In this document: piece by piece, positions 26,001 through 38,000 of the stretch
Position numbering within the stretch: the first letter of the stretch is position 1
Layout: each line of letters opens with the position of its first letter
Source: Symsagittifera roscoffensis
Taxonomy: Eukaryota; Xenacoelomorpha; Acoela; Convolutidae
Direction of reading: 5' to 3'
NCBI RefSeq assembly: GCF_963678635.1
Contig: NC_087066.1
Location: forward strand, 47,157,129 to 47,221,128
DNA length: 64,000 bases
Notes under the pieces: model-generated
What the model saw: only the letters and a program-made list of their open reading frames with translations
What the model was told of the DNA's origin: nothing
The model's database searches: none
Translations under genes and position numbers: made by a program

Positions 26001-29000
26001 GCAGTTCATTTGGGTGCTTCACTTTCTGTTAACATGAATAGCCAGACGTTTCCTTCTCATGGTCTTTCAAGCACTCAGCCGTCTTATTTTGTTTGGGTGA
26101 CTGCTTCTGGGTTACTGCTTTTAATCATTTTTTGATAACACTAACAAAAATATATGATGCAAAGTGCCGTGCCGGTAAACATGAATGCTTTCACGCCCTT
26201 CACTAGCGGTGGCGCTGTATACTATACTGCACCTCAAAATATGCCACAACATTCGTCTGGCTTTCAGCAGCCTACTCAAAATCCAGTCTGCGCAATTTCA
26301 GGAGACTGCACTGACCTGTCTTTTTCGCCATCGAAGCATGTAACTCGTGAATGCTTAGACGCCGTTTTTTCCATGAATAGGAATTACACAATACCTGAAG
26401 GAAAATTGTCCGCTTTAGTGGCGATCCTTCAGCATGGCACGAGTGGTTGGGGCAGTTGAGAAGCGTAATGGATTCCGTACACTTGACCCACGATAGAAAG
26501 CTTACTTACTTGAAAACTCGGGTCACCGGTAAGGCAAAAAACCGCATTTTTTTCGCACAGTTGAAAAGGAGCCTGTCTTGGTAGCCAATAGAGTTGGCGA
26601 GATCTTAGAAGCAACAACTGTTGATGAGGACTACCACGTAGCAACCGGTGTTAATAATCAGACACAAGTACATATGGGATTGCAGCCGCAGCGCTTTGTA
26701 AAAACTGTTGGGTCAGGGAACCGATTTTCTTGAAAATTTTGTCTGGCCATGTGTAAATCTTGTAAATACGAATTAAAGAATCAACTGTCGATGTTGTTGG
26801 AGTCTCCCAGCCTAATAGGAAATCAGATGTGAGAGCCTATAAACGTATCTTCAACTAGGAAACGTTCAGCTCTTGAGCATAGCAGCTTTGAGTAAGGTTA
26901 ATCCCTAGATACGCGCCTTTTCGTCTGATAGATTTGAAATCGACTCTTCAGCTCCTTCAAATTAATTTTTCCTGGCAGAAATCCAAATGCTCGACAGCGA
27001 CAAATCCGTAAAGAGGTCGAGTCGCATAGCCGTATATTCGCCATTCATAGGAACAAATGGTCTTTACGCTCAACTGATTGCATTCGGCGTCTTTTTGTAA
27101 CCAGTTTCGAAGCGAAACATCCTGTGATACTAGATGGTCGTCACCATCTGGTTAAACTTTTCGTTTTCTTTTCATCTCACGTATCATAGTCAGTCCTTAT
27201 ATGAGTGCCGTCATTTAAGTTTGATTCGCCATCTTGAACCAGATCAATCCTTCGTGAAGTCGAAAGTGCAAAGCTAAATGTGTCTACCCCATGATGGCGG
27301 ATCTCTCTCTAGAACGTTAAAGAAACCGAAAACCAGCTTTTGGGTACTGCGGAAATGACTATTTTGGTCCATTTTATGTATCTGTCCGTATGAGCTCAGA
27401 AGCGGCGGGGATTTCTCTTAAATTGCATGACGATAAGAGTGTGGCATATGGAAACTGTACATTCTATTTTCTAGGGATAATAATTTGTGCGTCATGGGTA
27501 TTGAGAGGTTCATCGCCCGCCGAGGAACTCTGTCTGTCATCTGGTCGGTTAATGGCGCAAATTTGTTGGGCGTCGAGAAGCTGTTGGAATGGGATAAATG
27601 CATAAAGTGGAAATACAATCGACCTAGTGCGCCACCTAGATAGTTTGGAGGCTTTTACGCCTAACTATTTCCTGCTTAGGCAGCCATGTGCGACATTTCC
27701 TTCCCTGAGATTCGAAGAGGAGTTCAACCATAGTAGGTTGTTTGTGCGTGCGCAGGCATATACAAATGCAATATGGCCACAATGGCTTGCTGACTTTATG
27801 CCAGGTCTCAATAAGCGAGTTAAGTGGCACTCTTCTCCGAAACGGAAACTCAAGACTGTTAATTTAGTGTGGAAAGTGGTAATTTAGCCAACCGCCGAGG
27901 TTACTATTCGTTAGCCCGCATTAGAACACTTAACTTCGGAAAAGACGGAGTAGCCCGATCCCCTCTTATAAAAAAATTGACTGTTGACACTACCTTTCTG
28001 GCAGTAAAACTCGCGCCCTTCCTCACCTACAAAATAACTTTTCATAAGCGAGAATATAAAAGCGAGTAAATTGAACAAAATTATGACAGGTTGGCCAACG
28101 GTCTAGAACAAAGCCTAAAAGTTGAGCAGACCGGTTCGGCGTAGTCTCGAGACCTATAAAAAACTGTTTTTTGACCAGAATCACAATGTGTATTTAACTA
28201 AAATTAACCATAACCCATAGAAAAATGACCCTGTCTGGTCGTGTATCACAAAACACTGGTACTTTTAACACGTTCTAGCCATGGATGTGTCGGTTTTGCA
28301 AAACGATTTTTATACGTATATCGACTAATTCTGCTCTGTATGCCGTTTCCCGAATTAATTTAATGAATTATATTTTTGACATCGTTTGTTGAGACGTTTT
28401 CGGGTTTTGAGTTGAGCGCGGCCACATCTGTCTCTTATTCATTCTTCTACTTACAATTGCATTTTCTTGCATTAGATATCTGTGTATGATAGATTCGTTT
28501 TTTTTTTCAAGTTAATTATCGAGATATTTTGTATCAACTGAAAAATACCAATTTTGTTAAGTTTGTATTGCTAAGCAGATCTTTACACTTGCGTCAGCAT
28601 TGTGTTTTGTTACGATCCTATTTTTTTTAACGTAACTCGCAAATAATCGTGTTCACTTATATATAAATTTTTTTGTAGCATTGGAAATTACATAGCATTA
28701 CTTCTCTGATTTATTTATGTTATTTGTGGCTAGTGTTTGATTATGATAAGGAGTAGTAGTTTGATTGTTAGTAAGATTCCGTGGCTGAGCGGTTAGAGAG
28801 TGAGACTCTTAATCTCTAGGTCGCAGGTACAAATCTCAGAGGTAGCAGATTTTTTTTTTACTAATTCGAGGCTTATTTCTAATTGTAATGAATGGTCTTT
28901 ATATAGCTGCTTTTTGACGTGTTCTTGCATGTGCAAAAATTATTTTTTGCCAATTTGGGGGTAATTACTTGCGATATCTTTTGCTCTGCTGTGTAACCGG

Positions 29001-32000
29001 TGAAATAATTGGCTCATAAGTGTTTACAACCTGAATCGAGAAACTATCTATTCTTATGACTTATTTAGACGAGAATCACATCTTTTTGTGTTTTACACAG
29101 GGCGTGCGGGTTAGTTATTCAAAAATCTGAAAATTATTGCGATGAGTAAGCGTTAATAAAATAGAATGTAGACCTTTTTCTTTGGGCTAACAACTAATTT
29201 AACAAAATCAAGTAAATAACTTGTAATTCGGCTCATAATGAATTCAAACGTCTAGGCTGTCTTGCCATCTTATAGTCTGTAGGTAACGAATATGCCTGGG
29301 ACCTCGAACCTGACCAGGACCTGTTTTTTCTTTCAAAAGGAAATTTTCCGTTTCAAATTAAATTGTCGGTCTAATATTTGTCAGCTTATGTTTTGTCGTC
29401 TTAGTTGCCACATCTCAGTCGTTTTTTTTTTTGCTGTAAACTATTTCCATTGTAGATGCCCTGAGATTTTCAACATTTCAAAGATCCGGTCGAATCGAAA
29501 TTTAATTTTACATTGGTTGTAATATTACCAACTCGATTTATTAAATGTTCGTTTTTTTTTCTCGTTTAATTGGTTTCGGTTTTTACATGGAATTACTAGT
29601 TTCATTTAGCGTCATTTGAAGTTCGAAAAAAATTTTGTGTGCATGTGTGTGTTCTGAAATTAATTTGAATATATTTTTTTCGTCTTGAAGGGTTTATGCT
29701 CAGGCATTTTCGGCTTTGTTACACTAAATAATCACAAGGCAGCTGAGATGCTCAAATCCACGAAAATTCAATTTCAACTACTGGATGGGTACTAGTTACT
29801 ACAGGACAGTTTCAGTGGGCTAGTTGAAGTACAACACTGTTTTTTTCCGGGTCAACTGGTGCCTGCTCAAAGATTGTCGACCTTGTTTCCGCTTCGTAAA
29901 TATTGTTGAGTTGCTAATTTTAATTTCAATATTTTTGCTTGGCATGTTTGCCTAGAGTTCCTGTTTTATAAATACAGGTTTCATGAAATTGTATGGGATG
30001 GGTTGCTCATTTTTTTTTTATTTGAAACGCTTCGCAAAAATTTGATCCCTTTTTGCAAAACCCTTCTACCGATTTTTTTGAATAAGGGTGTGTTAATAGA
30101 AAGAGTGCCTTAACTCTTGTGTGTCTGCATACTCCACTGTTCTCTTGTTGCTTTACCTTTTTGTCTACAGCCTTTGAAAAAACCTTTGGGGGAATATTTG
30201 ACCGATATTTTTTTTCTCGTTTTCTCAAAAATTAACCCACCAAATGTGATATATTCGTTCCAATGAATAGAATGGACTTGCAAGACCCCCCCCCCATTAG
30301 CGAGTGCACCCAAACTTTTTTACTCATAAAATTATGGCCCTCGTAATTGTGAAGTTCTTGATTGTTTTGACCGTTTTTTGAATCTTTAATTTTTCCGGTT
30401 TTTCAGGTTCAATCGGAGTTAAAGTTTGGGCGAATCTCTTCTGCATAAACAGCTTTGTCCAAATTTTTTGTAATAAATAGCTATGATGTTCGGAAATGTC
30501 AACTTTATGATTTGTTGACCGTTTCTTGCAATTGTCTCGATAACTAGCCTGTCAAATCTGCTATCATAGATTTAATCGACACAACAGGTTGTTGGAAGCT
30601 TAGTTTTACAACAGTTTCTTCTATGTTACTCCTTAATTTTTTGTACGAGAATTGTTATGTCTATGGGAAAATTCCACAATCTCAAAAATTTTCACTCTTC
30701 TCACTTATTTTACTTAAAAAAAAAACAACTAAGGTTTTGGGTGAAGTCTAATTTCTGAAATTACGAATTTCGTCCCGCATCAATATGAATAAATTCATAA
30801 AGTCAGACACATGCCTTCAGCTTTAGCTGGGCCCTAGGTGTCCTTCATTTTGGTTTATCTAGTTTTTTTCCATATTTTTCGTTTTTTGACATTTTTAATG
30901 ATTGTGTTGTATCGCTAGTGGTGCGAAGCTCCACTTGGCCTATGTGTTTCATTTTTTTCTCTTCAAATTTTGAAATTTTCACATCGTTTTAGTCATAATT
31001 GAAAATGATCTGTGAAAGGGCAGAAGTAATTGGTTTCCGCTAGCGTTAATGTGATGTTATTGCTTGTGCTTGCGATAGTGTCAAAATATCTTTGTGCATG
31101 TTTTTACCCACATTCTATATGTCCATGTTTTAAGATAAACAGAAGAAGAAAAAAGACGACAAGGACAAGAAAGACAAAAAGAAGAAAGACAAAGATGAAA
31201 AGGAGGATGAAGATGAGGCTGATTCTCAGTCCAAGAAGGACAAGGGCAAAGACAGTAAGATGCGTTTGAGTTTCAGTTTCACTACTTGACTTTCAATTTC
31301 ACCAAAATAGTTTGATAAGATTTTTCTGAATTCTTTCTAGCCGATGAATCGAAAGGTAAAAAGATTGAATGTGTGATTTCTACCGTGGCTTAACTTATGT
31401 TTCAAACGTCCCAAACTAATTCCTAATGTGAGCACATTTTTTTTGCAAAGAAATAATTTATTTCTTCTAACAAAGTACACAACATTAAATCAAAAGCAAA
31501 CAGATACTTTAGGCAAATGTCATTATCAATGACATTTCAATGAAGAGAGGATCGAAAAAGAATTATTAAACTCCCCTAAGAGCTTACCCAATTCAAGTAA
31601 CGTTTAGCAAAACCTTGGTTAAATTTTTTCTATTCATTTTTTTTAAGTTTGTTTAATTAAGTTCTATTTTGTCAGAAAAACTTTTAAAATTGCTGTAAAA
31701 AGTTTACGGCTTTCCAATGTCTTTCAAGAAGGACAAGGGCAAAGACAGTAAGGTGCGTTTGAGTTTCAGTTTCAGCTTGACTTTCAATTTCACCAAAATA
31801 GTTTGATAACTTTTTTCTGAATTCTTTCTAGCCGATGAATCGAAAGGTAAAAAGAGTGAATGTTTGATTTCTACCGTGGCTTAACTTACGTTTCAAACGT
31901 CCCAAACTAATTCCTAATGTGAGCACATTTTTTTGCAAAGAAATAATTTATTTCTGCTAACAAAGTACAGAACATTAAATCAAAAGCAAACAGATTCTTT

Positions 32001-35000
32001 CTTTTTCGAGAGGATCGAAAACGAATTATTTAACTCCCCTAAGAGCTTACCCAATTCAAGTAACATTTAACAAAACCTTGGTTAAATTTTTTCTATTCAA
32101 TTTTTTTAAGTTTGTTTAATTAAATTCTATTTTGTCAGAAAAACTTTTAAAGTTGCTGTAAAAAGTTTACGGATTTCCAATGTCTTTCAAGAAGGACAAG
32201 GGCAAAGACAGTAAGATGCGTTTGAGTTTCAGTTTCACTACTTGACTTTCAATTTCACCAAAATAGTTTGATAAGATTTTTCTGAATTCTTTCTAGCCGA
32301 TGAATCGAAAGGTAAAAAGATTGAATGTGTGATTTCTACCGTGGCTTAACTTATGTTTCAAACGTCCCAAACTAATTCCTAATGTGAGCACATTTTTTTT
32401 GCAAAGAAATAATTTATTTCTTCTAACAAAGTACACAACATTAAATCAAAAGCAAACAGATACTTTAGGCAAATGTCATTATCAATGACATTTAAATGAA
32501 GAGAGGATCGAAAAATAATTATTAAACTCCCCTAAGAGCTTACCCAATTCAAGTAACGTTTAGCAAAACCTTGGTTAAATTTTTTCTATTCATTTTTTTT
32601 AAGTTTGTTTAATTAAGTTCTATTTTGTCAGAAAAACTTTTAAAATTGCTGTAAAAAGTTTACGGATTTCCAATGTCTTTCAAGAAGGACAAGGGCAAAG
32701 ACAGTAAGGTGCGTTTGAGTTTCAGTTTCAGCTTGACTTTCAATTTCACCAAAATAGTTTGATAACTTTTTTCTGAATTCTTTCTAGCCGATGAATCGAA
32801 AGGTAAAAAGAGTGAATGTTTGATTTCTACCGTGGCTTAACTTACGTTTCAAACGTCCCAAACTAATTCCTAATGTGAGCACATTTTTTTGCAAAGAAAT
32901 AATTTATTTCTGCTAACAAAGTACAGAACATTAAATCAAAAGCAAACAGATTCTTTCTTTTTCGAGAGGATCGAAAACGAATTATTTAACTCCCCTAAGA
33001 GCTTACCCAATTCAAGTAACATTTAACAAAACCTTGGTTAAATTTTTTCTATTCAATTTTTTTAAGTTTGTTTAATTAAATTCTATTTTGTCAGAAAAAC
33101 TTTTAAAGTTGCTGTAAAAAGTTTACGGATTTCCAATGTCTTTCAAGAAGGACAAGGGCAAAGACAGTAAGATGCGTTTGAGTTTCAGTTTCACTACTTG
33201 ACTTTCAATTTCACCAAAATAGTTTGATAAGATTTTTCTGAATTCTTTCTAGCCGATGAATCGAAAGGTAAAAAGATTGAATGTGTGATTTCTACCGTGG
33301 CTTAACTTATGTTTCAAACGTCCCAAACTAATTCCTAATGTGAGCACATTTTTTTTGCAAAGAAATAATTTATTTCTTCTAACAAAGTACACAACATTAA
33401 ATCAAAAGCAAACAGATACTTTAGGCAAATGTCATTATCAATGACATTTAAATGAAGAGAGGATCGAAAAATAATTATTAAACTCCCCTAAGAGCTTACC
33501 CAATTCAAGTAACGTTTAGCAAAACCTTGGTTAAATTTTTTCTATTCATTTTTTTTAAGTTTGTTTAATTAAGTTCTATTTTGTCAGAAAAACTTTTAAA
33601 ATTGCTGTAAAAAGTTTACGGATTTCCAATGTCTTTCAAGAAGGACAAGGGCAAAGACAGTAAGGTGCGTTTGAGTTTCAGTTTCAGCTTGACTTTCAAT
33701 TTCACCAAAATAGTTTGATAACTTTTTTCTGAATTCTTTCTAGCCGATGAATCGAAAGGTAAAAAGAGTGAATGTTTGATTTCTACCGTGGCTTAACTTA
33801 CGTTTCAAACGTCCCAAACTAATTCCTAATGTGAGCACATTTTTTTGCAAAGAAATAATTTATTTCTGCTAACAAAGTACAGAACATTAAATCAAAAGCA
33901 AACAGATACTTTCTTTTTCGAGAGGATCGAAAACGAATTATTTAACTCCCCTAAGAGCTTACCCAATTCAAGTAACATTTAACAAAACCTTGGTTAAATT
34001 TTTTCTATTCAATTTTTTTAAGTTTGTTTAATTAAATTCTATTTTGTCAGAAAAACTTTCAAAGTTGCTGTAAAAAGTTTACGGATTTCCAATGTCTTTC
34101 AAGAAGGACAAGGGCAAAGACAGTAAGATGCGTTTGAGTTTCAGTTTCACTACTTGACTTTCAATTTCACCAAAATAGTTTGATAAGATTTTTCTGAATT
34201 CTTTCTAGCCGATGAATCGAAAGGTAAACGTCCCAAACTAATTCCTAATGTGAGCACATTTTTTTTGCAAAGAAATAATTTATTTCTTCTAACAAAGTAC
34301 ACAACATTAAATCAAAAGCAAACAGATACTTTAGGCAAATGTCATTATCAATGACATCTAAATGAAGAGAGGATCGAAAAAGAATTATTAAACTCCCCTA
34401 AGAGCTTACCCAATTCAAGTAACGTTTAGCAAAACCTTGGTTAAATTTTTTCTATTCATTTTTTTTAAGTTTGTTTAATTAAGTTCTATTTTGTCAGAAA
34501 AACTTTTAAAATTGCTGTAAAAAGTTTACGGATTTCCAATGTCTTTCAAGAAGGACAAGGGCAAAGACAGTAAGGTGCGTTTGAGTTTCAGTTTCAGCTT
34601 GACTTTCAATTTCACCAAAATAGTTTGATAACTTTTTTCTGAATTCTTTCTAGCCGATGAATCGAAAGGTAAAAAGAGTGAATGTTTGATTTCTACCGTG
34701 GCTTAACTTACGTTTCAAACGTCCCAAACTAATTCCTAATGTGAGCACATTTTTTTGCAAAGAAATAATTTGTTTCTGCTAACAAAGTACAGAACATTAA
34801 ATCAAAAGCAAACAGATACTTTCTTTTTCGAGAGGATCGAAAACGAATTATTTAACTCCCCTAAGAGCTTACCCAATTCAAGTAACATTTAACAAAACCT
34901 TGGTTAAATTTTTTCTATTCAATTTTTTTAAGTTTGTTTAATTAAATTCTATTTTGTCAGAAAAACTTTTAAAGTTGCTGTAAAAAGTCATATCTTGCAA

Positions 35001-38000
35001 CTAGATGCCCAAACACCTTGCCAACCGTAGCACCATAAAAAGCTAATTGGTCTTCCTTTTTTATTTTTCATTCAATTAAGTAATTAAGAGTCGATGAACG
35101 TAGTTCAGACATTTATAAAGATTGTGATGATATTTTTTTTCCAGGAAAAATGCTTCGAAAACAGAAGAAGCGCAGTCTTACTTATAAATGCACTCATGGA
35201 TGCCTTAAAGTCTATATGCTTTTTTGAGTTAATTTGCTAGAAGGCATGAAGAATGCATTCGCTAATTTTAAAGGCTGAAATGGCGCGAAACAACAAAGTG
35301 ATCGATTTCTAGTTTTGAAAAGGGAAGTTAATTTTCGTTTTCAGAGCTGATTAAAAACTTTTCCTAATAATCCAGTTTTCTCAACTTGTGTTAATTTTAT
35401 CAACAAAGTGCTAAATCATAACTTGCTCTTGAGACTCAAAGAGTTTTAGGGTCATATATTTTTTGCTTGGAATTCGATTTTTTTCCTTGCGTTCTTTGAC
35501 TTTTTTCCAACGGTCTGTTGCTTATGTTTTTATGGAGAAATCGCAACTAATTATAAAAGAGGAAAGAATGTTTTGCTTTTTTAAGGCGCTAAGAGATGTC
35601 GGCTTTGCGTTACGTCATTCAGTGGAAATATGTTAAGGCTCAAATCTTAAAACTTTCGAAATTTTGACAAAGGACAGTTTATACATTTTTTTCTGTGGAC
35701 ATTTATAAGACTAGCACGAATTGAGGATTCATTTTTTTGGAGTAGATTCGCAACTAAACTTAACATCTGTTGTAGCTCAACACTTGCTGCACCACTTGAT
35801 AACGTGCATGGAAATGTAAGATTTTTTGAAAAGAGGTATTCAAAAACAAATAAAACTTTTTACGCTAAATTTTCTTTCAATACAAAGTTTTCGAAGAAGT
35901 GCGATTTTGATTATTCGAATCTCTTTGGCAGAGGATTTCATTTTAAGAGTAATGAACGTAGTGAAGACTTTTGTATAGGTCTAAATGATTTTTTGGGGGT
36001 TTTTTGTCTTTAATTGAGCATAAAAGTCTCCAATAACTACAGACGTACATATTGATGCATTTATCAATGCACTTAGGTATGTTTGCACTTTTTGAGTTCA
36101 ATCGAAATTCATCTGCTGAAAGTGACGTAAAACTCTTCTCCAAAAAATGTGAGTGCAAAAACACGTTTCGAAAGGAATTCATTTTCAAGATTTCCCGACG
36201 GAATAAAAACTTTACTGATTGATCCAGTTTTCTCAAGTTGGGTTTTTGTTATCAGAAAAGGGGCAATCATAAGTTGTTCTAGAAATTCAAAGAGCTTAAA
36301 GGGTGTCTATTTTTTTCTTTGAAATTCGAAAGTTGAGATTTTTTCATTAAAAGACAGTGTTTTTTGTTACTTGCGTTCATTAGTTTTTTCCCACTGTAAG
36401 TTGGCTAAGTTTCAAAGTTTGAATGGAAGAAAAAACTTAATTAAATACTTTGAAATTACCAATATGTAAATGAATGCTGTCAGAGTACACCCTAAGGAAG
36501 CATATATTTTTTCCATTATAAGTGGTTTTTATGAAAAGCACCGGAGGAGCGTTACACTCAAGATCTTTTTACACTTGCGAAGCAAAGTGTATAAGTACGA
36601 ACTTTCTTTTTTTCCAACTTAAATCACAAATATTGGTGCCTTTTTTGGGCATTTTTACAGCTTTTTGCTAGAATTTGCTTTGACATCGAATAGCAATAAG
36701 TTAACAATTGTTGGATCGTTAATTCATCAAATGAAACGAAAATAATTATTTATTTAAAAAAGCAGTGCTGTGATGCACTCTCGTATCCTATAAGACTCGG
36801 TCTAAAAAACCTGCTTCAACATCTGTAAATATATTGGCAATTTTAAACAGATTAACATGAAATAAATATCATCTGAAAAAAAATCATTTTCCGGTTGACA
36901 TGAATTCAAACTTGTTCTCAATCATCTCAAAAATCTAATTTTTTTGATGGCAAACTGACCTTAATCGAACAGACCAGTAATTTCAAGGCCTTTTGTTTGG
37001 CTTGGAAAATCTCATTTTAGCTTCTCAACGTTCGCGTCATATGACGTCATTACTTTAAGCGGGATCATCCTCTGACCCCAAAGGAGAGAAAACGGGTGCG
37101 AGTTGTACGACCGGTCGCGTTAGTTCCCCGGAACGGGTCATGACTACGGCGGATCGGGTTATATTGTCTTTCCCGTAATTGAGGGCTGATTTCGTCAACA
37201 ATCCAATCTAAATCCCCTGTTTTTAAAATAGCGTCACTATCGGAGTGCCACTTGCTGTGTTTTTCAGGGTTGGCACAATCTCGAGGCCAACGACTCCAAA
37301 TTGCGTTGGCGTAGCTTTGCGCTTATAAATATTGCTTTTGATGGTCGAAGTGCTCCTGGAAAGAGAGAAAAAAAGCTAGTACCATTTCGGCCTAAAAAGT
37401 GATTAGTAGTTAACACCTCAAAGATATCGGGACTTGCACTTACTGATGTTATAGGGCGAGCGTACGGTCATTTTTCTACGAGACAGTTATTTCAAGATTT
37501 TCGGTAGTGAGTTTTCCATTTCCTATTAATGCATTGAATACCTTTTTACAACACCGAACGAGACGTTCCAATGAACCACCGTGATGCGGGGCTGCCGGTG
37601 AGTTAAGCTTCCATATAATATCCTTTCTCGCTATCTCTGCGGGTGCTTGTGCGTTCCACGACTGAATGCAATTCAGGAGTTTTTTTTCGGCTTTCACAAA
37701 GTTGGTGCCGTTATCGGACCAAATGACTGATGGAGTGCCGCGACGGGCAACGAATCTTTCGATTCCCATTACACATGAACTCGTGTCAATGGATGAGACA
37801 ATCTCAATATGTATAGCCCTTGTGTGCATACATGTGAAAAGGAAGCACCATGGCTTCTCAGAACTCCTCCTGATTGAGACGTAAAAAGATCCAAAATAAT
37901 CAAACCCACAATTTGTGAAGGGAGGTTGGCGGTAACCAAGACTCTCAACTGGAAGCTCTGCCATCATAGGTGTGATAGTTTTGGCTTTGCGCTTCCTACA

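Larger units (their letters stand above)
31232..34989 (+). repeat. Tandem exon-intron array, 956-bp higher-order unit
   Basis: Eight units, each holding the 3' end of exon 16 with its donor, an intron, one 15-nt microexon, and the next intron. Microexon spacings are 491, 465, 491, 465, 491, 465 and 445 bp. Two unit types therefore alternate (A with TTAGGCAAATGTCATTATC, B with TCTTTTTCGAGAGG), making a ~956-bp dimer repeated about four times. Copies are nearly identical, so the expansion is recent. Unit 7 has a ~46-bp deletion just after its microexon. Confidence 0.97.

Noticed and set aside
26154-26459. Host gene encoding a 101-codon protein
   Set aside because: The frame runs into Pao-type gag sequence and integrase remains follow in the same orientation, so it belongs to the retroelement relic.
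31135-31142. CAG acceptor at 31142 for exon 16
   Set aside because: It would start the exon in phase 0 and break the join to exon 15. The AAG at 31132-31134 keeps phase 1.
31232-34989. CRISPR array
   Set aside because: Regular repeats, but units are ~480 bp with intron/exon structure in an animal gene; no short repeats with unique spacers.
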